A DNA stretch of 64,000 bases from an uncultured Collinsella sp. GTDB lineage: Bacteria > Actinomycetota > Coriobacteriia > Coriobacteriales > Coriobacteriaceae. The stretch lies in contig UQMD01000012.1 of the NCBI GenBank assembly GCA_900542155.1, positions 4,353 through 68,352 on the forward strand. Reading direction: 5' to 3'. Numbering within the stretch: the first letter of the stretch is position 1; each line of letters starts with the position of its first letter. The notes under the pieces are model-generated. The model ran no database searches and was not told the DNA's origin. It worked only from the letters and a program-made list of their open reading frames with translations. Below are positions 15,455 through 23,974 of this stretch, one piece after another. The translations under genes were made by a program, and so were the position numbers.

Positions 15455-17362
15455 ATGGAACAGATTATCTTGAACATACTCGAGGCTCTGCGCCGCGGCG
15501 AGACCGTGGACGACAAGGCGCTCGTCAAACTGATACATGCCGAGGCGCGCCGCGAGGGCGCCGACAAACGCGACCTGGCTAAGCGCCGTCTGCTGCCGTT
15601 CTACCAGCGGGTTAAACGTGAGGAGCCGGCTCGGTGGGCTGCGTGGAATGTCGATGCCGAGTTGGAGCGTCAACTGCTGCAGGTGCTGCGCATGAAGCCG
15701 CGCCGCACGGCTTCGGGCGTGGCGACCATTGCCGTCATCACCAAGCCCTGGCCGTGCTCGGGCGATTGCCTGTTTTGCCCCAACGACCTGCGCATGCCCA
15801 AGAGCTATCTGCACGCTGAACCGGCGTGCGCCCGTGCGGAGCAAAACTGCTTCGATCCGTATCTGCAGGTGAGCGCTCGTCTGACGGCGCTTTCGCAGAT
15901 GGGTCATGCGACCGACAAGATTGAGCTCATCGTGCTCGGCGGCACCTGGAGCGACTATCCGCAAGGGTATCAGGCATGGTTTATGTCGGAGCTTTTCCGT
16001 GCGCTCAATGACGATGCCGTGGCCGGCGTGGCGGCCAACCCCATGCTGGCGCGTCCGGGCATCAGCCGTGCCGAGGCGGGACGCCTGCTCGATGACGCTC
16101 CTGCCGATGCCCTGCCGGCGGTGGTGGCGGAGCGTCGCGAGCGCTATCGGGCAGCGGGCATTACGACCGACGAGGTCGAGCTTGCTGCCGGCGTTGCCGA
16201 CGAGCAGGGGCGTGTGGATGCTGCCGTGGGCGGCTATAACCGCGCAGTGCGTTGTCTGTACGGCCCCGGCACGCCGTGGGGCGAGGTCGCCGAGTGGCAG
16301 ACGGCGACGATGGAAGAGCTTGAGCGGCAGCAGCGCATCAACGAGACAGCGAAGCATCGCGTGGTGGGGCTCGTTATCGAGACGCGCCCCGATGCCGTAA
16401 CGCCGCAGGCGCTTACGCTTATCCGCCGCCTCGGCTGCACCAAGATTCAGATGGGTATCCAGAGCCTCGACCAGCATCTGCTCGATATCAACGAGCGCCG
16501 CATTTCGGTGGCGCAGATCGAGCGGGCGTTTTCGCTCGCGCGCCTGTTTGGCTTTAAGATCCATGCGCATTTTATGCTCAACTTGCTGGGCGCCACGCCC
16601 GAGGGGGACAAGCACGACTACGAGCGCTTTATGACCGAGGGCGCCTTTATGCCCGACGAGGTCAAGGTCTACCCGTGTGCGCTCATCGAGGGCTCGCGTC
16701 TGGTGGGCTGCTATGAGCGTGGCGAATGGCGCCCTTATACCGAGGAAGAGCTGCTCGATGTGTTGGCCGACGACATCGTGGTGACGCCGGCGTTCTGCCG
16801 CATTAGCCGTATGATTCGCGACTTTAGTTCCGACGACATTATGGTGGGTAACAAGAAGCCCAATCTGCGTCAGCTTGTCGAAAACCGCTTGGCGGCGCGC
16901 GGCGAGGGTGCGACGGTGCGTGAGATTCGCTATCGCGAGATCAGCACGGCGGGCGCCGACCTGGGCGAGTTGACCCTTGACGAAGAAGTGACGTACGAGA
17001 CGCCGGTGACGCGTGAACGCTTTTTGCAGTGGGTGACGCCCGAAGGCAAGATCGCCGGCTTTTTGCGCCTGTCGCTGCCCGACCGTTCGTTTGTTGCCGC
17101 GCACGCGGACGAGCTGCCGACGGGGCCGGAGGAGGCGATGATTCGCGAGGTGCACGTTTATGGTATGGCGGCACGTGTGGGCGATCAGGGCCAGGCGGCT
17201 CAGCATCACGGTCTGGGGCGTCTGCTCGTGGAGCGTGCGTGCCAGATTGCTCGGGATGCGGGGTATACGCACATCAACGTGATCAGCGCGATCGGTACGC
17301 GCGAGTACTATCGTCACCTGGGTTTTTGCGACCATGGCCTCTATCTGCAAAAGGAGCTCTAG
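15455..17362 (+). CDS. Bacterial Elp3-type tRNA U34 modification enzyme (radical SAM plus GNAT)
   Basis: 635 residues. The radical SAM cluster motif is CSGDCLFC (C101, C105, C108) preceded by IAVITKPWP, with LVEN-type and MGIQSLD motifs downstream, as in Elp3. The C-terminal third is a GNAT acetyltransferase-like domain (VYGMAARVGDQGQAAQHHGL then GRLLVERACQIARDAGY). Elp3 transfers an acetyl-derived carboxymethyl group to C5 of U34 in tRNA wobble positions, using SAM and acetyl-CoA. The cysteine spacing is tighter than in eukaryotic Elp3, where several residues separate the first and second cysteines. ATG 15455 follows a G-rich stretch but has a poor SD. The next gene starts one base after its stop. 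Confidence 0.87.
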   Translation: MEQIILNILEALRRGETVDDKALVKLIHAEARREGADKRDLAKRRLLPFYQRVKREEPARWAAWNVDAELERQLLQVLRMKPRRTASGVATIAVITKPWPCSGDCLFCPNDLRMPKSYLHAEPACARAEQNCFDPYLQVSARLTALSQMGHATDKIELIVLGGTWSDYPQGYQAWFMSELFRALNDDAVAGVAANPMLARPGISRAEAGRLLDDAPADALPAVVAERRERYRAAGITTDEVELAAGVADEQGRVDAAVGGYNRAVRCLYGPGTPWGEVAEWQTATMEELERQQRINETAKHRVVGLVIETRPDAVTPQALTLIRRLGCTKIQMGIQSLDQHLLDINERRISVAQIERAFSLARLFGFKIHAHFMLNLLGATPEGDKHDYERFMTEGAFMPDEVKVYPCALIEGSRLVGCYERGEWRPYTEEELLDVLADDIVVTPAFCRISRMIRDFSSDDIMVGNKKPNLRQLVENRLAARGEGATVREIRYREISTAGADLGELTLDEEVTYETPVTRERFLQWVTPEGKIAGFLRLSLPDRSFVAAHADELPTGPEEAMIREVHVYGMAARVGDQGQAAQHHGLGRLLVERACQIARDAGYTHINVISAIGTREYYRHLGFCDHGLYLQKEL

Positions 17363-18241
17363 ATGAACAAGCCGAGTGTTTCTGCCGGCGTCGTTGCCGG
17401 CGTTGCTCTGGGAGCCGCGGCGCTTGGTGCGGCCGCTGTCGCTGTTCGTGCTGCCTGTCTGCAGGTTGCGCGAACCCGCAATGGGTTGGCGCGTGTGAAA
17501 CGCGTGCACGATGAGGGCGGCGATGAGATTCGCGTGTTGGTGCAAGGCGGAGTCTACCAAAGCGCAAGCTACGTTGGCGAGCGTTGGGCAGAGCCCGTCT
17601 TTGCGTACTATCGTGCGTTTGACGACGTGTTTGAGGCCGAGCGCGCAATGCATGACGCCTATGGTCACGGTATCGACCGTTTGCTCATGCTGGGCGGCGG
17701 CGGGTTTGCCTATCCCAAGTTTGCACTGTTGTCGCACGAGGGCTTGCGCATGGACGTCATCGAGTATGACGCAGAGATTACGCGTCTGGCACGTCGCTGG
17801 TTCTACCTTGACGAGCTGGAGCGCACGGTGGGCGATCGCCTGCGGGTGATTACCGCTGAGGCGCGTTCGTATCTGGGCGTGACGAGCGTGGGCCATCGTC
17901 GCTACGACGTGATCGTGAGCGATTGCTTTGGCGGTGCCGAGCCCGTACGCGAGCTGGCGACCGTTGAGGCGCTGCGCCTGGTGCGGGGCAGCCTGAACCC
18001 CGGGGGGATCTATGCTGCCAATGTTGTGAGCGAGAACGAGGGGAGCGACGTGACGTTTCTGCGCGATTGTGTTGCCACGGCGCTTGAGGTGTTCAATCAC
18101 GCTTGGGTGGTGCCTTGCGGCGATGCAGAGTTTGGCGGCGAGGAAAACTACCTGCTCATCGCCAGCGACGGGGACTACGCCTTTGCCGAAGCCGTGCCTT
18201 TTGACGCCGACTTCCTTGGCACCGCTCTCCACGACAAGTAA
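17363..18241 (+). CDS. Spermidine-synthase-fold methyltransferase-like protein with N-terminal membrane helix
   Basis: 292 residues. A first hydrophobic segment (VSAGVVAGVALGAAALGAAA, about 6-25) suggests membrane anchoring. The rest has the spermidine synthase-like Rossmann fold: YQSASYVGERWAEPVFAYY, HGIDRLLMLGGGGFAYPK, IEYDAEITRLARRWFYLD (acidic residue binding the cofactor), DVIVSDCFGG and LNPGGIYAANVVS. Similar proteins are annotated as spermine/spermidine synthase-like or fused-transporter types; polyamine synthesis is not proven because key substrate residues are not obvious. Its ATG immediately follows the Elp3 stop with AAAGGAG across the junction, so the two are translationally linked. 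Confidence 0.75.
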   Translation: MNKPSVSAGVVAGVALGAAALGAAAVAVRAACLQVARTRNGLARVKRVHDEGGDEIRVLVQGGVYQSASYVGERWAEPVFAYYRAFDDVFEAERAMHDAYGHGIDRLLMLGGGGFAYPKFALLSHEGLRMDVIEYDAEITRLARRWFYLDELERTVGDRLRVITAEARSYLGVTSVGHRRYDVIVSDCFGGAEPVRELATVEALRLVRGSLNPGGIYAANVVSENEGSDVTFLRDCVATALEVFNHAWVVPCGDAEFGGEENYLLIASDGDYAFAEAVPFDADFLGTALHDK

Positions 18242-18268
18242 GTCTCCCCGTCCCAAAAAAGACTGGTC

Positions 18269-20713
18269 TTAGGCGTGGTCGCGCCAGCCGAGAACGCGCT
18301 GCTTCATACCCTCGATGTCGAGCACGCCTTCGGCAAAGCCCTTGCGCACGAGCTCTTCGGGAACAAACTCGTCGTAGCGGTCAAAGTAAGGCACCTCGCC
18401 AGGATAGACGAGCTCGATGGGATCGAAGTCCTTCTCGGCCTCGGCGGCGAGCACCTCAAAGAACGTCTCCTCATCGGCCTTCATCTTAAACTGCATAAAG
18501 TACGGGCGTGACGGATCGAGCCCGCGAAGGCCAAGCTCCGCGGCACATTTAATCTTGAGCATGCGCTCGAGCGCCAAAAAGGCGTAGCTGCCCAGCCAGG
18601 GGAAGAGCACCCAGGTATCGCCGCCCAGGTTAATGAGCGGCTTGGTTCCCGCCCCCGAAATCTCGGTCGTATGACGAGCCTGCGCCAAGCGGGCCCGTGC
18701 GTTACCCATAAGGTACGGATATGTCGCGTGCTCGTTGAGCGCCTTGCGCATGCGCTCGAGCACATGCGTGTTAATGTCGCCGGGGCAGTCGCCAAAGCAG
18801 GCCGGCACCCGGCCCTTGACCTGCGTGGCAAAGACAGTGTGGCGCTTCCAGTCCACTTCCTCGACAATCCAGCAGTGTCCGGCGATGGCGATGCGCTCAC
18901 CGGGCGGGGGCGGATTAACGATCGTGCCCAGCTCGGCCGATTCGCTCCGGACGGTAAACTCCTCGTTTTCCTGGAACACGGCGTAGAACTTAAAGTTGTT
19001 GATGATGCGCTCGCCCGCGAGACCCACGATGAGCCCGCCACCTTCGGTGACCTGGATATGGTCGATCTTAATGAGGTGACGTAGCAGCACGCGGTAATCG
19101 TCTGCCGAGACACGGTGGAAATAGCTGAGCGTGAGCACGCGCTGGGCAAGTTCGGCCGGCGTGAGCTCGCCGGTGCTGGCGAGGGTCGACATAGTCTGGT
19201 GATAGAGCAGGCTGTAGGGGAGACGATCGAGCTCGGGTGGCTCGACCCACTTTTCCTCGCGATAGAGTTGTACGAGCGCGATACCCTGCAGGAGCTTCCA
19301 GGGAATGGTTTCGGGCATCATCGTGCGCGGCTCGGGCTCTTCCTCGCGCATGACAAACCACATCTCGGGCGGAAGATCGCGACGGCCCGTGCGCCCCATG
19401 CGCTGCAAAAAGGAGCTAACGGTAAACGGCGCGTCAATCTGGAAGGCGCGCTCCAGGCGGCCGATATCGATACCGAGCTCCAACGTAGAGGTGGTGACGG
19501 TTGTCTGCGTCTGCTCCTCGTCGCGCATGAGCTCCTCGGCCGTCTCGCGTAGCGATGCCGAAAGATTGCCGTGATGGATGAGAAAACGGTCGGGCTCGTG
19601 CCGGCTCTCGCAGTAGCTGCGCAGCATGGAGCACACGGCCTCTGCCTCCTCGCGCGAGTTGGCAAAGACCAGGCACTTGCGGCCGCGCGTATGCTCAAAG
19701 ATATAGCCCATACCGGGGTCGACGTTGTCGGGTGCCGTGTCGGTGGGGTTGAGAAGCGCCTGCTCGGTCGCACGTGGGATGTCGACTTCGCCCTCGGGGG
19801 CCGAGGAAGTGCGACGGTCTTTGGGAGCGGCCTTGCCCCGCGCCTGCTCACGACGTTGACGGTGTTCTTCCTGTGTAAGCTGTCCGCTGTGGCACATGTC
19901 TTGTCCGGATGCGGGCAGCGCCGCGGGCGCCGCCGTCTCAATACGCTCGCAAGCAAGCACCTCGGCTTCTTGTGGACCTGTGCCTACGAATCCTCGTTGC
20001 TGAGCCTGGGGGCCCGAGTTGTAGAAGTGCTCCATGGAGATGCGCCACACGCGGCGCGGTTCCTCAAAGCGGGGGATAACGCAGTCGCGCCCCGTTCCCT
20101 GCGAGAGAAAGGCGCCCGTGCGCTCGGGGTCGCCGATGGTGGCCGAAAGGCCAATGCGGCGGGGCTGCACGCCTGCCATGCGCGAGAGGCGCTCGATAAG
20201 ACAGAGCGTCTGCCCGCCGCGGTCGCCGCGCATGAGCGAATGGACTTCGTCGATAACCACATAGCGCAGGTCGCAAAACATGCGCGGGATCGCCATGTGC
20301 TTATGGATCAGGAGCGCCTCGAGCGACTCGGGCGTAATCTGTAGGATGCCGCTCGGTTTTTTGATGAGTTTGGCCTTGTGTGATTGCGAGACATCGCCAT
20401 GCCAGTGCCAGACGGGGATATCGGCTTCTTCGCACAGGTCGTTGAGGCGGACGAATTGGTCGTTGATGAGCGCCTTGAGGGGGCCAATGTAGAGGGCGCC
20501 CACGCTTGCGGGCGGGTTCTCCCAAAACTCGGTCAGGATGGGAAAGAAGGCTGCCTCGGTTTTGCCGGAAGCCGTGGATGCCGTCAGGAGCACATTATCT
20601 TGCGTGTTAAAGATGGCATCAGCTGCTGCAACCTGGATAGAGCGTAGGCTCTCCCAATCGTGGGAGTAGATGAAGTCTTGGATAAACGGGGCGTAGCGGT
20701 CAAAGGCGTTCAC
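18269..20713 (-). CDS. Lhr/BrxHI-like DEAD/DEAH helicase, SngC-like (Shango candidate)
   Basis: 814 residues from GTG 20711-20713, which has AAAGGAGG four bases upstream; an ATG a few codons earlier has no SD. Helicase motifs: TASTASGKTEAAF (Walker A), VIDEVHSLMRGDRGG (DEVH, as in Lhr), LSATIGDPERTG (motif III), HHGNLSASLRE, TTSTLELGIDIGRLE and LQRMGRTGRRD (motif VI). Between the two RecA-like lobes lies a charged low-complexity insert of about 95 residues (around 19730-20015). It is the third gene of a TerB, DUF2791 ATPase and helicase set, the gene content of Shango SngA-SngB-SngC; related helicases and ATPases form BrxHI/BrxD in type II BREX. A hairpin of 35 bp lies in the 116 bp gap before it. 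Confidence 0.82.
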   Translation of the reverse strand: MNAFDRYAPFIQDFIYSHDWESLRSIQVAAADAIFNTQDNVLLTASTASGKTEAAFFPILTEFWENPPASVGALYIGPLKALINDQFVRLNDLCEEADIPVWHWHGDVSQSHKAKLIKKPSGILQITPESLEALLIHKHMAIPRMFCDLRYVVIDEVHSLMRGDRGGQTLCLIERLSRMAGVQPRRIGLSATIGDPERTGAFLSQGTGRDCVIPRFEEPRRVWRISMEHFYNSGPQAQQRGFVGTGPQEAEVLACERIETAAPAALPASGQDMCHSGQLTQEEHRQRREQARGKAAPKDRRTSSAPEGEVDIPRATEQALLNPTDTAPDNVDPGMGYIFEHTRGRKCLVFANSREEAEAVCSMLRSYCESRHEPDRFLIHHGNLSASLRETAEELMRDEEQTQTTVTTSTLELGIDIGRLERAFQIDAPFTVSSFLQRMGRTGRRDLPPEMWFVMREEEPEPRTMMPETIPWKLLQGIALVQLYREEKWVEPPELDRLPYSLLYHQTMSTLASTGELTPAELAQRVLTLSYFHRVSADDYRVLLRHLIKIDHIQVTEGGGLIVGLAGERIINNFKFYAVFQENEEFTVRSESAELGTIVNPPPPGERIAIAGHCWIVEEVDWKRHTVFATQVKGRVPACFGDCPGDINTHVLERMRKALNEHATYPYLMGNARARLAQARHTTEISGAGTKPLINLGGDTWVLFPWLGSYAFLALERMLKIKCAAELGLRGLDPSRPYFMQFKMKADEETFFEVLAAEAEKDFDPIELVYPGEVPYFDRYDEFVPEELVRKGFAEGVLDIEGMKQRVLGWRDHA

Positions 20714-20795
20714 GGGGCCTCCTTTCAACATCGAATCTCTCAACGCGGCTGGCAACGGCTTGCTGCATTACTGCTTCAACGTTTGCCCAGATAAA

Positions 20796-20830
20796 ACCTG
20801 CCAAAATAAACCTGTCCCTTTTTGGTAGGT
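20796..20830. repeat. Hairpin containing a GGGACAGGTT-type motif between the ATPase and helicase genes
   Basis: ACCTGCCAAAA (20796-20806) pairs with TTTTGGTAGGT (20820-20830) with one mismatch and a 13 nt loop; on the minus strand the core reads AAAAAGGGACAGGTTTATTT. It starts at the ATPase stop codon and separates two otherwise closely linked genes. It may be an inserted short palindrome or an intra-operon attenuator. Confidence 0.45.
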
Positions 20831-22134
20831 TAGATGGTGAACTCGGCGAAGTTGCGGTCGCCGCCTGCGGTGCCGGTGTCGCCTGTTGCGGCTGCCGGCG
20901 CCAGCGCGTCGCCGCCGACGCTTTGCAGCAGCTCGGCCACATTTGCATCGGGGTTCTGACACAGGATATCGAGCAGCTCGATAAAGTCACGGATAACCTC
21001 ACGCGGCGTCAAGTGCGTATCGGCTCCCACGCGGCCGAACTCAATCTTGAGAAAGTCCACCAAGTCGTTTTCGGCAAGCGTGGGCGTCCAGCCAAAGTAG
21101 CCGGCATGGATCTGCATGAGTTTTTCGATGAGCACCAGTAGCTCCTCGTAGGTGAGTGGCTGCAGGCGGATGATGGGCGCGAGCATGTCCTTAAGGTCTT
21201 CGCGCGCAAAGCGGCCCTGAGCGAGTCGGCTGCGCAGGGCCTCGTAGGAGAACACGCCGCGGCGGCGGTCTTCGATGGAGGTTGGCGTGCCGCCCATGAT
21301 CATGCCCAGGTACTGCGCCTTGCCCTGGAGCGTGTCGTTGTACATAGTCAGGATCTTCTCGTAGTTGTATTGGCGCGTGATGGCGTTGGGAATCTTATAC
21401 AGATTCACGAGCTCGTCGATGAGCACCAGCATGCCTTTGTAGCCACTGCAAACCAAAAAGCGCGCAATGAGCTTAACGTAGTCGTACCAGTCGTCATCGC
21501 TGATGATGGTCGAGGAGCCCAGCTCGGCGCGTGCCTCGCTCTTGGTGCGGTATTCGCCGCGAATCCATTTGGTCACGCGGCTCATGGTCTCTTCGTCGCC
21601 CCCGGATGCGGCCATGCGATAGCGGCGGAGCATGCGGGTGAAGTCGAAGCCGTGGACCATCTCCTCGAGCGGGGCCAGTTGGGCATTGACGACCGACTCG
21701 TCGACGTCGGCACACGAGGCGACCCAGCGATCCAGAATAAGGTTGAGCGCACCGCCCTCGGGGCGCGTCTTGGTCGAAATATTGCGGATGAGCTCGCGGT
21801 AGGTGGCAAGGCCCTGGCCCTGGCCGCCCTGTAGGCGGCGCTCAGGGGAAAGGTCGGCATCGGCGACCACGAAGCCCTCGCCCATGGCATGCGTTCGGAT
21901 GGTCTGGAGCAAAAAGCTCTTGCCGGCGCCATAGCGACCGACCAGGAAACGGAAGCTTGCGCCGCCGTCGGCGATGAGACTTAGGTCGGTGAGCAGGGCG
22001 CGGATCTCGACCTCGCGTCCTACGGTGATGTAGGGAAGGCCAATGCGCGGGACAACGCCGCCCTTGAGCGAGTTGAGAATGACGGCGGCGACGCGCTTGG
22101 GCACGCGGGGTGCTGCGGATGCGGTATCACTCAT
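20830..22134 (-). CDS. DUF2791 P-loop ATPase, SngB/BrxD-like (Shango candidate)
   Basis: 434 residues. The ATP-binding features are RFLVGRYGAGKSFLLQ (Walker A, about residues 64-79) and MLVLIDELVNLYK (Walker B, about 220-232), with further conserved blocks IGLPYITVGREVEI, DADLSPERRLQG and SRLAQGRFAREDLKDMLAP. This is the DUF2791 (BrxD-like) family, which works beside Lhr-like helicases in BREX type II and Shango. Its ATG (22132-22134) overlaps the TerB gene stop by 8 bp, with GAGGA inside that gene, so the pair is translationally coupled. Biochemical partner contacts are not visible; the role in phage defence is inferred from gene company. Confidence 0.85.
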   Translation of the reverse strand: MSDTASAAPRVPKRVAAVILNSLKGGVVPRIGLPYITVGREVEIRALLTDLSLIADGGASFRFLVGRYGAGKSFLLQTIRTHAMGEGFVVADADLSPERRLQGGQGQGLATYRELIRNISTKTRPEGGALNLILDRWVASCADVDESVVNAQLAPLEEMVHGFDFTRMLRRYRMAASGGDEETMSRVTKWIRGEYRTKSEARAELGSSTIISDDDWYDYVKLIARFLVCSGYKGMLVLIDELVNLYKIPNAITRQYNYEKILTMYNDTLQGKAQYLGMIMGGTPTSIEDRRRGVFSYEALRSRLAQGRFAREDLKDMLAPIIRLQPLTYEELLVLIEKLMQIHAGYFGWTPTLAENDLVDFLKIEFGRVGADTHLTPREVIRDFIELLDILCQNPDANVAELLQSVGGDALAPAAATGDTGTAGGDRNFAEFTI

Positions 22135-23887
22135 GGTCTAGGTATCCTCTCACGTCTGCTTCGTAGTCCTCGATAATCTGCGGTCCTGCAGCTCCAAACT
22201 CAATTACGGTGTCGCCCACCAGGTCAAAGAGCGCCTCGTTGATGGTATCGACGAGCATATCCTCGCTCTGCCCCGACCTCTGGACCGCCGACGCCGCTTG
22301 CGTCGTGTTCTGCTCGAGCAGTGCGCGCAGATAGGCGGCTGCAGCGGGCGCGAGTTCGTTCGCAGCGTCAGCGGAGGCAGTTGCTGCGGACGTGGACGTC
22401 GGCGCGAGAAGCGGCGCCACGACACCAAACTGTTCGGTGGATATGGTCGGCTCGTCGGCATCATCCTGTCCCATGGGCGCTGCGAGCGGCTCGACAATCA
22501 CATCGGACACGGGCTTGGCTTTTGGCTGCTCGGAGTTCGCCGTATCGATCTGTTCGAACACATCGTCCTCGCGCTCCTCATCGATCAAAAGCGCTTCGCG
22601 CGTTTGCGCGGCGGCGCTGCGAATATGCCCCAGCTGGCTCAGGTCGATATCGATCTTGACGGGCTGGTGGGCGGCATCCCACGAAAGCCATGCCACAATT
22701 TCGTCATCGATAATCTTGGCCAGATATTTGGGGACCTTCTCCTCTTTCAGGGGATGGGCGGGATCCAGGGCCAGGCGTAGGCGTTGGTCGCAGGCGCGCA
22801 TCATCTCGCCAAGTTTGCTGCTCTTTTGCCTGCTGCCGTGAATCCGCATGCATTCCCAAAAACCGTTTTGGCAACGGTAGATATGGATGGGGTCCAAGCG
22901 GTATTCGCAGTCTTCGTGGCGATTGGGCGCAAAGAACACGGCCGAGGCAAACATGGTGTAGGGCATGGCCGTCTCCTCCCCAAACAAGCTCGCCACGATA
23001 CCGGTCTTTCGGTGCGTGTCATAGTAGCGCGCCATGCGGACGTACACGGCACATGCCACGTGGCGCAGGTCGCGATGGTGACTGCGATCGAGTCTTGAGT
23101 TATTGAGGTTATACGTGGAGAGGGCGTTGATGGCGGCCATGAGTCGCTCCTCACGCGCCTCGTCGGGCGGAAGGGGGAGGAGCGGCTCAGAGGATTTACG
23201 ACGCTTGGGGGCCAGGTCCGACGGCGCCGGTGCAGGTGCAAGGTCTCGAGCCGAGCGCCGCAGCTCGATAAGGGCGTTATCGAACATGACGGTTTTAGAG
23301 TCGCGAAGTAGCTTGGGATCGAGCCCGTGGAAAACGGCGTAGTCTTGCAGCCATACGCGTGCAAACCGGTCGATGCCGGGCTCAAAGGAGCGATAGGCAT
23401 CCCAAAAGGCCTTGATTTTGTTGAATCCATCGAGTGGGTTGCCCACGCCAATGCCGCAGATCAACTCATAGAGATACAGAAAGGCAAAGGACGTAGACGT
23501 TTCCTCGACGGTTCCGCGGCGCACTTGGGCACGCCAGGTAAAGTAGCCGCGCAGTTGCCGGTCGCTCATGGCGTTGTAGGTGGGAAAGTACGACTTAAAG
23601 GTGCCGTTGTAGTGACAGTCGTCCTCAAAGTCGGCCATCAGCAGGCCCTGGCGGTAAAAAAGCTCGGCTTCCGAAAGCCAGCGGCCCGCACCGCCCTTGG
23701 GGTCATCCTGCCAGCGCGATATCTCGCGCATTTTACGGTACTGGTCGGGGAGGAAATTCTGCATCTGTCGGCCGGTTTTGAGAATCGGCTCGTCTGCGTA
23801 GGTTTCGTTTGAGAAGCGGGCGGACTGATGGGTCCGGGCCTCGGCCATAATGCGCTCGATGAGCATCTTGATGTCCTGGTCGGCCAC
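22127..23887 (-). CDS. TerB-domain protein, SngA-like (Shango candidate)
   Basis: 586 residues starting at GTG 23885-23887, which has a strong AGAGGAGGAG. The N-terminal half carries TerB_N features: YNAMSDRQLRGYFTWRAQVR followed by STSFAFLYLYELICGIGVG. After an acidic, alanine-rich linker (about 440-540) the C-terminal segment (IVAWLSWDAAH; later MLVDTINEALFDLVGDTVIE) fits a TerB_C-type region. TerB domains occur in stress and phage-response systems with ATPases and helicases; in Shango the TerB protein is reported to associate with the membrane. It heads a three-gene set with the DUF2791 ATPase and Lhr-like helicase. No transmembrane helix is visible, so any membrane association here would be peripheral. 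Confidence 0.8.
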   Translation of the reverse strand: MADQDIKMLIERIMAEARTHQSARFSNETYADEPILKTGRQMQNFLPDQYRKMREISRWQDDPKGGAGRWLSEAELFYRQGLLMADFEDDCHYNGTFKSYFPTYNAMSDRQLRGYFTWRAQVRRGTVEETSTSFAFLYLYELICGIGVGNPLDGFNKIKAFWDAYRSFEPGIDRFARVWLQDYAVFHGLDPKLLRDSKTVMFDNALIELRRSARDLAPAPAPSDLAPKRRKSSEPLLPLPPDEAREERLMAAINALSTYNLNNSRLDRSHHRDLRHVACAVYVRMARYYDTHRKTGIVASLFGEETAMPYTMFASAVFFAPNRHEDCEYRLDPIHIYRCQNGFWECMRIHGSRQKSSKLGEMMRACDQRLRLALDPAHPLKEEKVPKYLAKIIDDEIVAWLSWDAAHQPVKIDIDLSQLGHIRSAAAQTREALLIDEEREDDVFEQIDTANSEQPKAKPVSDVIVEPLAAPMGQDDADEPTISTEQFGVVAPLLAPTSTSAATASADAANELAPAAAAYLRALLEQNTTQAASAVQRSGQSEDMLVDTINEALFDLVGDTVIEFGAAGPQIIEDYEADVRGYLDHE

Positions 23888-23974
23888 CGCTCCTCCTCTC
23901 GAACGCAGCTACGGTGACCTCATATCATAGCACAGCATCAAACAGATGTTCGAGATACCGCTGCGTTGATAGAT

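Noticed and set aside
14906..18256. Minus-strand open frame of about 1116 codons over DUF4097, elp3 and the spermidine-synthase-like gene
   Set aside because: Shadow of three real plus-strand genes, with Arg/His/Ala-rich nonsense protein and no initiation signal.
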